A DNA stretch of 64,000 nucleotides from JASHUC01 sp035523875 (GCA_035523875.1 DATKPY010000038.1:1-64000); one strand, 5' to 3'; counted from the stretch's first letter, positions 6,586-15,683 are shown. Notes: a model not told the origin generated them from the letters alone. Translations and numbers: made by a program.

Positions 6586-8181
6586 ATGACGCCGCCCGGG
6601 GTGAGCGATGGCGATTTCGCGCGTGCGCTCGGTGCGTTCCGGGAGGCGGTGGGCGCACAGTGGGTGTTCACCGGCGAGGACGCCGATCTCTACCGGGATG
6701 CGTACAGCCCGCTCTGGGGTGAGCCGGGAGAGAGGCGCGCCTCCGCCGCGGTGGCTCCGGACCGGGTCGAGCAGGTCCAGCAGATCGTGCGTATCGCAAG
6801 CACGTACCGAATCCCGCTCTACACGATCTCGACCGGTCGCAATCTCGCCTACGGCGGCTCGGCGCCGGTCTACTCCGGCAGCGTGGTCCTCGATCTCAAG
6901 CGGATGAACCGCATCCTCGAGGTGAGCGAGCGCAACGCTTATGCGCTCGTCGAGCCGGGCGTGAGCTACTTCGATCTTTATCGATACATCAGAGAGCGCA
7001 ACCTCAAGCTCTGGATCGACACGCCCGATCCGGGCTGGGGGAGCCCCGTCGGCAACGCCCTCGATCACGGCGCCGGCTACACCCCGCTTCCGTTCCGCGA
7101 TCATTTCGATGCTCACTGTGGCATGGAGGTCGTGCTCGCGAGCGGCGAGATCGTTCGCACCGGCATGGGCGCGCTACCCGGCGCGCGCACCTGGCAGCAA
7201 TTCAAATACGGCATCGGCCCTTACCTCGACGGCATCTTCTCGCAGTCGAACTTCGGCGTCGTGACGAAGATGGGTTTCTGGCTGTACCCGCAGCCGGAGG
7301 CGTTCCGCGCCGGCACCGTCCGCGTGCCGCGCCACGACGATATCATCGCCCTCGTCGACATCCTCGCGAACCTCATGTACTCGGGGATCGTCAACTGTCA
7401 CTTGGGCATCGCAAGCCCGATCTTCAACGGACCACCGGACGCCGAGCGCGACGCGCTCATCGCGCGGCCCGACGGCGGTGGCGCTGCGGACTGGGATCGC
7501 TACGCGGCCGCCAGGGGGCGCCATTTCTGGGAGACGGAGCTCCACTTCTACGGGCCCGCGAAGCTCCTCGATGCGCAGTGGAGCTACGTGAAGGAGCGCT
7601 TCGCCGCCATCCCCGCGGCGCGCTTCTCAGACGGGCCCTCGTACCGCTTCCCGCTGAGCGACGATGAGATCGCAAAGATCGGCGACCGGGTCTCCTTGGG
7701 CATCCCGAGCCTCGGGATCTACGCCGGGCTGCTCGCCGGGTCGGGAGAGCCGCCGACCACGGGCCACATGGACTTCTCGCCGATCTTGCCGATGTCGGGA
7801 GAGGCCATTCTCGAGGCGCACAGGGTCTTCACGCATGCCCTGCGTGCGGGCGACATCGCCCCGCAGTACGGTGTCGTCCAGTCGTTCCACTGGCGCTCGT
7901 TCATCCTTTTCTACGGATTTCCGGTGACGCACGATGCGGAGACGAACCGCAAGGTCCGGGCGACCTATGCGCGCATGATCGAGCTCGCTGCGCAGCACGG
8001 CTGGGGCGTCTATCGCACGCACGCGGCGTTCCAGGACACCGCCGTCGAGACCTATTCCTTCGACGATCATGCGCTCCATCGGCTGCACGAGACGCTGAAG
8101 GATGCGATCGACCCGATGGGCATTCTCTCCGCGGGCCGATACGGCATCTGGCCCGAGCACCTGCGGGAGAAGAAGGCATGA
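6586..8181 (+). CDS. p-Cresol methylhydroxylase / eugenol hydroxylase-like FAD subunit
   Basis: 531 aa, VAO/PCMH-type flavoprotein. The N-terminal FAD-binding fold includes IPLYTISTGRNLAYGGSAP (76-94) and EPGVSYFDLY (123-132). The C-terminal cap has the YGVVQSFHWRSF segment near 428-439 and ends SAGRYGIWPEH, matching the conserved 'PG(R)xGIW' active-site Arg region of PCMH. Tyr428 lies about where PCMH carries the tyrosine covalently bound to FAD; this alignment is by eye. Such enzymes oxidise 4-alkylphenols through a quinone methide and pass electrons to a partner cytochrome c, which is the next gene (ATGA overlap at 8178-8181). The start ATG 6586 has cagggggaa 6 bases upstream. Substrate is not predictable here. 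Confidence 0.8.
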   Translation: MTPPGVSDGDFARALGAFREAVGAQWVFTGEDADLYRDAYSPLWGEPGERRASAAVAPDRVEQVQQIVRIASTYRIPLYTISTGRNLAYGGSAPVYSGSVVLDLKRMNRILEVSERNAYALVEPGVSYFDLYRYIRERNLKLWIDTPDPGWGSPVGNALDHGAGYTPLPFRDHFDAHCGMEVVLASGEIVRTGMGALPGARTWQQFKYGIGPYLDGIFSQSNFGVVTKMGFWLYPQPEAFRAGTVRVPRHDDIIALVDILANLMYSGIVNCHLGIASPIFNGPPDAERDALIARPDGGGAADWDRYAAARGRHFWETELHFYGPAKLLDAQWSYVKERFAAIPAARFSDGPSYRFPLSDDEIAKIGDRVSLGIPSLGIYAGLLAGSGEPPTTGHMDFSPILPMSGEAILEAHRVFTHALRAGDIAPQYGVVQSFHWRSFILFYGFPVTHDAETNRKVRATYARMIELAAQHGWGVYRTHAAFQDTAVETYSFDDHALHRLHETLKDAIDPMGILSAGRYGIWPEHLREKKA

Positions 8182-8606
8182 AAGCCGCTCTCTGCGTGGC
8201 TGCTGCCGTCGCGGTGTTGGGACCCTCGGTGCCGCTCGCGCAGCTCTCCTCGTGGACGATCTTCACGCCGCTCGCGCAGGCGTCTTTTCCCCCGCTCGTG
8301 CGGCGGGGGGAGGTCGCTTACCAGGCGCGCTGTCAGCTCTGTCACGGCCGCGAGGTCGCCCACGCGACGTTGGGGTACGGCGGCCGGATGGCAGGGACCG
8401 AGGCCTTACAGGCGAAATACCGTGGCAGCAAGCCGGCTGTGCTCGAGGATCGTACCGATCTCACCGCCGCGATGGTCAAATATTACGTGCGCCACGGCGT
8501 CGGGATCATGCCCTTCTTACGCAAAACAGAGCTAAGCGACGCTGATCTTGATGCGATCGCCGCCTATCTGTCGCGAAACCGCACGCGCGTTCATGAGCAG
8601 GAGTGA
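8178..8606 (+). CDS. Class I cytochrome c, probable electron-accepting subunit of the flavoprotein
   Basis: 142 aa with a signal peptide (about 1-21) for the periplasm. Haem is attached at CQLCH (Cys52, Cys55, His56). The likely distal axial ligand is Met111 in GIMPF, followed by the typical 'LSDADLDAIAAYL' helix that ends class I cytochromes. It is translationally coupled to the flavoprotein gene by a 4-base overlap, which is how PCMH-type flavocytochrome pairs are encoded. The 3' end overlaps the tadA start by 14 bases. Confidence 0.85.
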   Translation: MKAALCVAAAVAVLGPSVPLAQLSSWTIFTPLAQASFPPLVRRGEVAYQARCQLCHGREVAHATLGYGGRMAGTEALQAKYRGSKPAVLEDRTDLTAAMVKYYVRHGVGIMPFLRKTELSDADLDAIAAYLSRNRTRVHEQE

Positions 8607-9045
8607 CCTCGATTTCATGCGCCGCGCCGTAGAGCTGGCGCAGCGCGCGCAGGCACTCGATGAGGTGCCGGTCGGTGCAGTTCTCGTCGAGAACGAGGCG
8701 ATCATCGCCCAGGGGTTCAATCGGCCGATCGCCGCGTGCGATCCCACGGCGCACGCCGAGATCGAGGCGCTGCGCGCCGGGGGTCAGGCACTCGCGACCT
8801 ACCGGCTGGTGCAAACGACGCTCTACGTGACGCTCGAGCCGTGCATCATGTGCGCCGCGGCGCTCGTGCACGCGCGGGTCCGTCGCGTCGTCTTCGGAGC
8901 GTGGGACCCACGCGCCGGCGCTGCGGGAAGCATTCTCAACGTGTTCACGCTTCCCGCGCTCAACCATCGCGTGGACGTATTCGGCGGTGTCCTCAGTGAG
9001 GAATGCCGGGCGCTCCTCGATCGATTCTTCGCCGCGCGGCGCTGA
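8593..9045 (+). CDS. tadA: tRNA-specific adenosine-34 deaminase TadA
   Basis: 150 aa. The zinc-dependent deaminase site is intact: His54-Ala-Glu56 (proton shuttle Glu56) and PCIMC with Cys84/Cys87. Further landmarks are EVPVGAVLV (24-32), the ARVRRVVFGAWDP strand, GAAGS and NHRVD before the C-terminal helix. TadA converts A34 to inosine in tRNA-Arg(ACG). The start at 8593 overlaps the cytochrome gene; ATG 8617 is an alternative but would trim the first helix. It converges on mltF with a 3 bp gap. Confidence 0.95.
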   Translation: MSRSDLDFMRRAVELAQRAQALDEVPVGAVLVENEAIIAQGFNRPIAACDPTAHAEIEALRAGGQALATYRLVQTTLYVTLEPCIMCAAALVHARVRRVVFGAWDPRAGAAGSILNVFTLPALNHRVDVFGGVLSEECRALLDRFFAARR

Positions 9046-9048
9046 TCG

Positions 9049-10482
9049 CTAGACCCGGGGCGTGACGAGCGTCGCCTGGTCCGCGACCGCCGAAGGCGTC
9101 TGCCACTCGAGGAGCTTCAGGAACTGCTGGATGCGGTCGACGAACTGAACCGGTTCCCAGCCGCGACAGAATCCGCGCTTGGCGTGCACGTACCAGCGCG
9201 CTTCGGCGAGCAACGGCAGACGCTTGCGGACGCTCTGCCACGAGTCGGGATCATCGCCCTGCATCTGCGTGAGCACGCGCGCGTCCTCGAGGTGGCCGAA
9301 GCCGACGTTGTAGGCCGCGACTGCAAACCAGGTGCGATCGGGCTGCGGAACGCGCTCGGGGATCTTGTCGAGGACCTCGAGGAAGTACCGCCCGCCGGCG
9401 AGTATGCTTTGCCGCGCGTTCGAGCGGTCCGAGACGCCCAGCGCCCCGGCGGTGCTCGAGGTGAGCATCATCACGCCCGTAGCGCCGGCGGGTGACTGCG
9501 CGGTGGGGTCCCACTGGGATTCCTGGTAGGCGATCGCGGCGAGCAGCCGCCAATCGAGGCCGGTGGCAGCGCCCGCCTGCTCGAACCAGGCGCGATACAG
9601 CGGCAGGCGCGCCGTCACCAGCTCCTCGAACTTGCGCGACTCCTCGTACTGAAACTGCCGGGTATCGCCGGAGTTCTCCGCAAGGAGCCTCCCAAGCTCA
9701 CCGGAGCGCTGCAGGTCTGCGAAGAAGTGGTTGACCTCTCGGTACAACAGCGGCGCGCCCCGGCGCACGACCCACTGCACCGGGCGCGCATCGGGCAGCG
9801 CAAAGCCAGGCTCCACGTCGGCGTAGAGGTGGTGGGAGAAGGAATACTCGCGGGCATCCACGACGGCGTACGCCGCCTCGCCATCCTCGACATCCTCCAG
9901 CGGATCCGCCGAGCGCGGTGCCGTCTCGATCCAGCGCAGATCGGGCGCGACGGTGTGCTTGAGTCGATCCAGGAGCAGCTCCTGGGGGCTGCTCGCGCGC
10001 ACGGAGAGCCGTGCCGACTCGATCTGCAGGGTCTCGCGCGGGCGCACCTCGCCCCGCCGGTAGACGACTAACTGCGGAATATGTTCATAAACGTCCGCCG
10101 GCTCACCGACCAGACGCCAGGCCGCATCGGCCGTGATCTGTGCCGCAGCAATATCTGCCCGACCTGCGGCAAGCTCGGCCCGCATGGCCTCGGCGTTCGC
10201 GACCGGATACATGTAGAGCGGCACCCCAAGGTGCCGGGCGAAGGCGCTCGCCAGCTCGAACTCGAGACCCTCGGCCCGGGTAGGACCGAGGTAGTACGAG
10301 GTCGGGCTGTTGATCGTCACGACCCGCAGCTCGGCCGGCACGTGAGACTGCTCGCCGGTCGGTGGCCGTGGCGTGCAGCTGCCCACGAGCGCGAGGATCG
10401 CGATCGCGAGCGGGGGTTGCAGCAGCCCGGTCGGCCGCCCGACCCCGAACGCGTGCCTCAGTCTGCGGCGGTGCATCCGCAC
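9049..10482 (-). CDS. mltF: Membrane-bound lytic murein transglycosylase F
   Basis: 477 aa lipoprotein. The lipobox-like LVGSC puts the acylated Cys at 36. Residues about 50-280 are a solute-binding-protein (SBP_bac_3) regulatory domain (LRVVTINSPTSYYLG at 52-66; GLEFELASAFARHLGV). Residues about 285-450 are an SLT lysozyme-like domain with catalytic Glu321 in AYQESQWDP, followed by SPAGATGVMMLT and the ARQSI-x-AGGRYF motif. MltF cleaves peptidoglycan glycan strands to 1,6-anhydro products at the outer membrane. It precedes a 188 bp gap before the tRNA gene. Confidence 0.93.
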   Translation of the reverse strand: MRMHRRRLRHAFGVGRPTGLLQPPLAIAILALVGSCTPRPPTGEQSHVPAELRVVTINSPTSYYLGPTRAEGLEFELASAFARHLGVPLYMYPVANAEAMRAELAAGRADIAAAQITADAAWRLVGEPADVYEHIPQLVVYRRGEVRPRETLQIESARLSVRASSPQELLLDRLKHTVAPDLRWIETAPRSADPLEDVEDGEAAYAVVDAREYSFSHHLYADVEPGFALPDARPVQWVVRRGAPLLYREVNHFFADLQRSGELGRLLAENSGDTRQFQYEESRKFEELVTARLPLYRAWFEQAGAATGLDWRLLAAIAYQESQWDPTAQSPAGATGVMMLTSSTAGALGVSDRSNARQSILAGGRYFLEVLDKIPERVPQPDRTWFAVAAYNVGFGHLEDARVLTQMQGDDPDSWQSVRKRLPLLAEARWYVHAKRGFCRGWEPVQFVDRIQQFLKLLEWQTPSAVADQATLVTPRV

Positions 10483-10670
10483 TTCCCAGAGGTCAGTTCC
10501 ATTCGTTTAGAATAACAGCCACCGAGGCACCTCCATCCCCGCTTGCGACAGAAGGCGCCCCGGGATATGTGAATTCCACGTAAGTCTTTGTTTCTTATGG
10601 CCTGCGTTGCTCTCTTAAATTTCCGTGAGGGCCTCGTAAGGTAGCTGCGGCGCACCACAGAATGCGGCCC

Positions 10671-10763
10671 GGAGAGGTACCGAAGCGGTCATAACGGCGC
10701 CGATTCGAAATCGGATGGTCGGGTAAAACCGGCACGTGGGTTCGAATCCCACCCTCTCCGCCA
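10671..10763 (+). tRNA. tRNA-Ser (anticodon CGA)
   Basis: The acceptor stem GGAGAGG pairs perfectly with CCTCTCC. The T-arm is GTGGG-TTCGAAT-CCCAC. The anticodon loop is TTCGAAA with anticodon CGA. There is a long class II variable arm (GGTCGGGTAAAACCGG region) as required for serine tRNAs, then discriminator G and an encoded CCA at 10761-10763. The outermost anticodon-stem pair is a G-A mismatch. Serine identity rests on the long variable arm, acceptor sequence and anticodon. Confidence 0.95.
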
Positions 10764-10856
10764 ATTCCCCTGCCGCCGGCCGCCGGCCGATGCAGCGCGG
10801 CACATCTGGAACCCCTCCGCTCGGTCCGAATCGAATCAGGGTGTGGGGACGGTGCC

Positions 10857-12302
10857 GTGAGCGCAGGCGCAAGCTCTGCGATCCGGCTGAAACGGGCCCC
10901 GGCGCGAGGACATTCCGGCCCTCGCAGGTTTCGCAGGCGCAAAGTCGTGGGCAACATCGTCGCTTCGCTCGCACGCGCCGCAGCAAGGCGGCCGGGCGTC
11001 GAGAGCGACTTCTCTCCTCGCAAGCTCAAGATCGCGGCGGCGATACTGATCGGTCAGACGTTCGCGACCAGCCTCCTGCCCTACGGCGCATTCAGCCTGC
11101 TCATGATTCCGCTCACGCGGGAGTTCGGCTGGACGCGCGAGCAGTTCTCCTTCGCGACCACCTTCCTCTTCATCTTCGGCGCGGCGAGCCTGTGGCCGAT
11201 CGGGCGCATCGCCGATCGGATCGGCGTGCGCCCCGTCATCCTCACCGGCACCGTCATCGTAGGCGTCATCACCCTCGCGCTCGCGCTGCAGACGCGCAGC
11301 CTCGCGCAGCTCTATGTCTGCTACGCCCTCCTCGGGGTGTTCGGCTCGACCGGCGTCGCGTATCTGAAGGTCGCCGCAGCGCTCTTCACGCAGAATCGGG
11401 GGAAGGCCCTCGCGATCCTCGGGGCCGAATCCACGGTTGCCGCCGCGCTCATCCCGCTCGCGACGAATGCGCTGCTCATTCACTACGGCTGGCGCGTCAT
11501 GTACCTCGCCTTCGGTGCGCTCATCCTCGCGATCGTGCCCATCCTGTACTTCACGCTCCAGGAGCCGGGTGCGAGCGCTGCGCACGCGCACACCGAGGCG
11601 CGTGGCGCGACCCCGGCGCGCGAGCCGCAAGCCGTCCGCGTGCGGCTCGAAGGGATGAGTATCCAGCAGGCGCTGCACGACCGGGTGTTCTGGCTCATCA
11701 CGCTCGCTACGCTCGCCGGCATGCTGATCGCGACCGGAATGATCGCGAATATCGTCCCCGCACTCATCGGAAAGGGCTTCAGCCAGACTCGCGCCGCGGA
11801 GATGACCTCGCTCTCGATGCTCGTAGGGCTCGCCGGAACGCTCGCGGGGGGCCATCTCGCCGACCGGTACGAGAGCGCCAGGGTCGCCGTTCCGTTCAGT
11901 GTGCTCTCCGCCGTCGGGGCGCTGTTGCTGCTCTTCGTGACCGCCTCCCGGGGCGGCCTGCCGCTGCTCGTGGTCGCGATGGCACTCGGGGGATTTGCGC
12001 TCGGTGCGTACCGGCCGATGGGCACGTACTTTCAGACGCGCTACTTCGGTCTCGGATCGTTCACGGAGATCTCCTCGGCGCAGTACACGATCACCAACCC
12101 CGTGAGCGCCTTCTCCGCACCGCTCGTCGGGGCGATCTTCGACCGCACGCACTCCTACGACATCGCGTTCGTGCTGATGGTCATCGCCCCGCTGATCGCT
12201 GCGGTGATCTGGACAGTGCTGCCGCGATACCGATTCTCAGCGCACCTCGGAGAGGGCCCGCCGCCGCAGCGCTGGGCCGCGCGCCGCGCGCGAGCCACCT
12301 GA
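10857..12302 (+). CDS. Major facilitator superfamily transporter
   Basis: Up to 481 aa with about 12 membrane helices. The helix 2-3 loop carries the MFS signature as GRIADRIGVRPV, repeated in the second half as GGHLADRYESARV after helix 8. The two halves are separated by a polar loop (about 235-265). The first 60 residues are basic and not membranous; GTG 10857 gives that long leader and GTG 10947 is an alternative start. The sequence resembles oxalate/formate antiporter-like or monocarboxylate MFS carriers in general layout, but the substrate cannot be assigned. Downstream genes converge on it. Confidence 0.75.
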   Translation: MSAGASSAIRLKRAPARGHSGPRRFRRRKVVGNIVASLARAAARRPGVESDFSPRKLKIAAAILIGQTFATSLLPYGAFSLLMIPLTREFGWTREQFSFATTFLFIFGAASLWPIGRIADRIGVRPVILTGTVIVGVITLALALQTRSLAQLYVCYALLGVFGSTGVAYLKVAAALFTQNRGKALAILGAESTVAAALIPLATNALLIHYGWRVMYLAFGALILAIVPILYFTLQEPGASAAHAHTEARGATPAREPQAVRVRLEGMSIQQALHDRVFWLITLATLAGMLIATGMIANIVPALIGKGFSQTRAAEMTSLSMLVGLAGTLAGGHLADRYESARVAVPFSVLSAVGALLLLFVTASRGGLPLLVVAMALGGFALGAYRPMGTYFQTRYFGLGSFTEISSAQYTITNPVSAFSAPLVGAIFDRTHSYDIAFVLMVIAPLIAAVIWTVLPRYRFSAHLGEGPPPQRWAARRARAT

Positions 12303-12358
12303 TCGGGGGGCGACGGCCAGCGCCTGCGGCGCGTGCGCTCGGTAGACCGCGGCGCCGC

Positions 12359-13252
12359 TCACCGCTCGGGCGGGCTGGCGCCGGGCATTGCGCGGCCGAG
12401 CTGCTTGCGCCGCGCGTAATCGGGATGATCCTCGTATTGGCGCAGCGCCGCGATCACTTGGGCGTTGTATTTCTCGATGGTCGGAATGAATTCCGGATAC
12501 GGCAGGATCCAGAAGTCGTTGCGCTCGACGGCCGTCCGCACGATGCGGCCGAGGTCGACCGGATCGAAGCCGCTCTCGATGACGGTCTTCAGACGTTTGA
12601 AGACCTCCGGATCGGCGCCGTAGTAGCCGGTGCGCCCGTAGCGCTCGGGGCGCGAGAGCACCGATTCGTGAATGTTCGTGTTCACCGCACCGGGGCACAG
12701 CAGCGATACGCCGATCCGGTAGTTCTCGAGCTCGACACGCAGCGACTCGGACAGCCCGCGCACGGCGTACTTGGTGGTGCAGTAGATGGCGGTCGTCGGG
12801 AGCGCGACGAAGGCCGACATCGAGGCGGTGTTGACGATGTGGCCGCCCGTGCCGCGCTCGATCATGCGCGGCATGAACGTCTGCACGCCATTCACCATCC
12901 CCTTGACGTTCACGTCGATCTGCCAGTCCCAATCGTCGAAGGTCGCCTTCTCGACCGGGCCGAACTGGCTCACTCCCGCCGTGTTGCACAGGAGCTCGAC
13001 CGGCCCGAGCGCGCGCTCGGCCTCGTCCGCGGCACGCGCGTAGGCCGCGCGGTCGGTGATGTCGAGGCGGATCGCGTGCACGGTGACGGACTTGTCCGCG
13101 AAGTAGTCCATCGCGGCGCGCAGATGGTCCTCGCGAATGTCCGCGATTGCGACCTTCATGCGCGCCTCTTCGGCAAACACCTTCGCCTGGCCGAGCGCGA
13201 CGCCCGAGCCGCCGCCGGTGATGAACGCAACCTTTCCCGCCAAGTCCTTCAT
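12359..13252 (-). CDS. Short-chain dehydrogenase/reductase
   Basis: 297 aa classical-type SDR. The Rossmann glycine motif TGGGSGVALG is at 12-21, the NAG-type motif CNTAG at 89-93, the catalytic Ser near 144 (NTASMS), and Tyr157-x3-Lys161 (YCTTK). Asp37 after the second strand (AIADIR) suggests NAD(H) preference. The C-terminal extension (about 200-297) with FDPVDLGRIV and a proline-rich tail is typical of SDRs acting on larger or hydrophobic alcohols, but the substrate is unknown. It may form a unit with the CmcJ/NvfI-like gene 22 bp upstream on the same strand. Confidence 0.85.
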   Translation of the reverse strand: MKDLAGKVAFITGGGSGVALGQAKVFAEEARMKVAIADIREDHLRAAMDYFADKSVTVHAIRLDITDRAAYARAADEAERALGPVELLCNTAGVSQFGPVEKATFDDWDWQIDVNVKGMVNGVQTFMPRMIERGTGGHIVNTASMSAFVALPTTAIYCTTKYAVRGLSESLRVELENYRIGVSLLCPGAVNTNIHESVLSRPERYGRTGYYGADPEVFKRLKTVIESGFDPVDLGRIVRTAVERNDFWILPYPEFIPTIEKYNAQVIAALRQYEDHPDYARRKQLGRAMPGASPPER

Positions 13253-13274
13253 ACCTTGCCCCCGAGCGCGTGCT

Positions 13275-14192
13275 CTACTCGAAGAACGCCACCGTTCGAA
13301 ACTCGATGCTGCAGCGTGGCCTCGCGTCCGGAAAGCTCGGATCGCGAAACGCGGTGTGCGGCGTGCGCAAGGCAACCCGCCCGTCCGAGTCGTGAAACTT
13401 GATGAGCAGCGCCTCCGCGCGCGTCATGTTCGAGAAGTACCACCAGCGATGCGCCGCACTGAAGCGAAAGATCGCGGCACCCGGCACGCTGTCCTCGTTC
13501 GGCATCGGACCGAGCATGGTGGCCTCATCGGGGAGCTTATCCACGACGAACATCGTATTGGTGACGCCCTCGTCGCGCCGGACGCTACGGGCATCGCAGA
13601 CGGCGAGCGGCACGTCTTGGGGAGGCTCGGAGAAGGCGCGCCAGAAGCTCGAGAAGATGAAGCGCGAGTAACCCGCGCCGTCCGGGAAAGCGCGCGCGTA
13701 GGCCCCGCGCGCCATGCGGTCGACGCGGTCGAGAGCGGTGTCGACGTGGGCTTCGCCGGCCGGCGGCTGCACCCCGCCGCGGTGGGTGTAGCCGACCGTC
13801 TCATGCGCGAACTTCGAGACATCCCCGCTCGTGCGCACCATCCATCCAAGCGTCGCCACGCGGCTCGCTCCGGTCAAAGTGCGCACCGCCTCCGCCACCT
13901 CCGCGGGGTAGCGCGCTTCCACCGCGTCACGGTCGAAGAAGTCCGCGACGGCGCTCGCGTGATCGACCAGCGCGAAGCCGTGCTCGTGGAGACTGAAGTG
14001 AGAGGCGATGGCGCGCCCGTCGCGCACCCGCACGCGGTGCGATTCGTAGCGGCCCGTGTTGTGCTCGACACCCGGTGCGACGAAGCGCCGATTGATGAAC
14101 GAGCCGGCCGCGACGTAGCAGATCTCCGCCTCGACGCTGCGGACCGATTCCTCCGGGTCGGCGAGGAGGGCGGTGCGGGTCAAGCTCGACAT
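13275..14192 (-). CDS. CmcJ/NvfI family oxidoreductase
   Basis: 305 aa. The sequence has the hallmarks I associate with the CmcJ/NvfI (2OG-Fe(II)-oxygenase-like, often annotated methyltransferase) family: HNTGRYESHRVRVRDGR near the N-terminus, THRGGVQPPAGEAHVDTALDRV in the middle with a candidate His-x-Asp pair, then WWYFSNMTRAEALLIKFHDSDG and PHTAFRDPSFP near the C-terminus, the last two being strongly conserved. Fungal and actinobacterial members act in secondary-metabolite tailoring; bacterial members are mostly uncharacterised. It sits 22 bp upstream of the SDR gene, so the two may act on one substrate. Confidence 0.75.
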   Translation of the reverse strand: MSSLTRTALLADPEESVRSVEAEICYVAAGSFINRRFVAPGVEHNTGRYESHRVRVRDGRAIASHFSLHEHGFALVDHASAVADFFDRDAVEARYPAEVAEAVRTLTGASRVATLGWMVRTSGDVSKFAHETVGYTHRGGVQPPAGEAHVDTALDRVDRMARGAYARAFPDGAGYSRFIFSSFWRAFSEPPQDVPLAVCDARSVRRDEGVTNTMFVVDKLPDEATMLGPMPNEDSVPGAAIFRFSAAHRWWYFSNMTRAEALLIKFHDSDGRVALRTPHTAFRDPSFPDARPRCSIEFRTVAFFE

Positions 14193-14284
14193 CGGGTACC
14201 CGGGGCTCGGGGCCGCATGCGCGCGGCACGGATGCCGATCATCGCACGATTGCGCGCGCGGTCGAGCCTTGCCCTGAGCGCCGC

Positions 14285-15505
14285 TTAGTCGGCGGGCGGC
14301 TGGCGTGCGGCGATGAGCGCCTGCTTGTACGCGTTCGCGAAGGCCTCGACGAAGGTATGCGGCAGGTGATCGGCAGGCATGTCGGTCAGGTTGCGGTAGA
14401 ACTCGACGAACAGCGTCCAGTTGCGCCCGGCATCGCCCGAGGACTTGCCGCGGCGCTTCGCCCGCTCGAAGCGTGCCTCGAGCTCGGCCGGCTCCAGACG
14501 CCCGATGAAATCGACGAACGCCACTCGCAGCGCCTCGGTGAGCGCACGCTCGTGGACCTTGGACGCCTCGAATGCATCGCGCAGCCACTGCACGGCATCG
14601 AGCCGCCGACTCTCGTGCTGCGAGAGGATCGCGATCAGCAGCTCCTCGAGCGTCGAGCGCGTGAGCGAGGGGCGCGGGTCGTCGGGATCGACCGCGAGCT
14701 CGATGCGGAAGCGGTTGTGCAGCTCGTGGCGCGCGCGCTCGAGCTCCTTCAGGCCGACGAGCGCCTCGCGCAGCAGCTGTCCGATGAGATGCAGCAGTCG
14801 GGTCTGCGCATCGTGGGGCAGCTGCTCGGCATCGATTCCCGCTCCGCGACACAGTGCCTGCAGTCCGCTCTGCACCTCGAAGAGCATCGGGAGGCTTGCC
14901 GCGCGGGCCTCGCGCGCCTTGGCCGCCGCACGGGCGAGCCGCTCCATGCGGCGTGCGACCGCCTCCTCTTCGGCGCGTGCCACCTCGGCGGGCGAGGGAA
15001 GCGGGCGCGCGACGGCCTGCCCGTAGGCATCGACCAGCTGCGGACCGCTCACGGCGGCGTGATCGCTCGTGAGCAGCTCGTCGAGATCGAGCGGCGCGCC
15101 GAGGTCGGTCTGCGCGGCACGACTCAAGTTCTCGACCACCTGCACCTGGGTTGGCACCCCGCGCGGGTCGGGCTCGCCCTCGCCGGCCTCGATGGCCACG
15201 ACGAGCTGGTACTCGCCCATCCGCAGCACATCGCCGCTGCGCAGCCGGTAAGGGCCGTTCTTGCCGAGGGGCTGCTCGTCGTCGTTCACGAACACCCCGT
15301 TGGTGCTCACGTCCTCGAGCACGAACGTGCCTTGCTGACAGTGGATCCGGGCGTGGTGTGCGGAGACGTAGCGCTGGGGGTCGGGAAGCACCCAGTCGTT
15401 GTCGGAGGAGCGTCCGATCGTGCCGCCCGGCGATCCAAAGGTCACGGTGCTGCGCTCGCCAAGCAGCCGCCGATGCTCACTGATGATCCGCAGTCGAACT
15501 GCCAT
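14285..15505 (-). CDS. tagH: FHA-domain protein, T6SS-associated TagH type
   Basis: 406 aa. The N-terminal FHA fold covers about 1-110 with its phosphothreonine-binding residues visible: Gly31-Arg32, Ser34, Ser48-x2-His51 and Asn69-Gly70. After an Ala/Glu-rich linker, the C-terminal half (about 200-400) has the TagH-type helical region, including LRDAFEASKVHERALTEA and the ending NWTLFVEFYRNLTD. In type VI secretion loci, TagH-like FHA proteins take part in threonine-phosphorylation control (PppA/PpkA). No other T6SS gene is in the window, so it is either an orphan or acts elsewhere. ATG 15505 is chosen because the FHA fold begins immediately after it. Confidence 0.7.
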   Translation of the reverse strand: MAVRLRIISEHRRLLGERSTVTFGSPGGTIGRSSDNDWVLPDPQRYVSAHHARIHCQQGTFVLEDVSTNGVFVNDDEQPLGKNGPYRLRSGDVLRMGEYQLVVAIEAGEGEPDPRGVPTQVQVVENLSRAAQTDLGAPLDLDELLTSDHAAVSGPQLVDAYGQAVARPLPSPAEVARAEEEAVARRMERLARAAAKAREARAASLPMLFEVQSGLQALCRGAGIDAEQLPHDAQTRLLHLIGQLLREALVGLKELERARHELHNRFRIELAVDPDDPRPSLTRSTLEELLIAILSQHESRRLDAVQWLRDAFEASKVHERALTEALRVAFVDFIGRLEPAELEARFERAKRRGKSSGDAGRNWTLFVEFYRNLTDMPADHLPHTFVEAFANAYKQALIAARQPPAD

Positions 15506-15683
15506 GGTGCCCCGAGAGCGAAATGTCGCGCGCGAATCCTCGTTTCCCCGCTCGCTCGACATGCCGGCATGCGGTCGGGCCGGGGCGGCCGATCGCAGCG
15601 CGCTCGGCTGCGCAATCTCGCCGGTCGAGCCTCCGTGCCGGACCGTCGGCCGCTTTCGCGGCTCGCCCCCTCGCGCGCCGACA

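Noticed and set aside
5245..7116. Full 623-codon minus-strand frame around the GH5 gene
   Set aside because: The upstream 200 codons lie antisense to the flavoprotein and show no GH5 similarity. The glycosidase fits a start at 6492.
12303..12358. Possible terminator between the convergent MFS and SDR genes
   Set aside because: The 57 bp gap is GC-rich but I could not find a clean stem followed by a T-run on either strand.
10736..13402. 888-codon plus-strand frame starting in the tRNA region
   Set aside because: It overlaps the tRNA-Ser and runs out of frame through the MFS gene and antisense to the SDR, with a low-complexity Arg/His product.
15121..15150. TCAAGTTC motif within the tagH region, like a sigma-28 -35
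   Set aside because: There is no GCCGATA-type -10 element 11 bases downstream.
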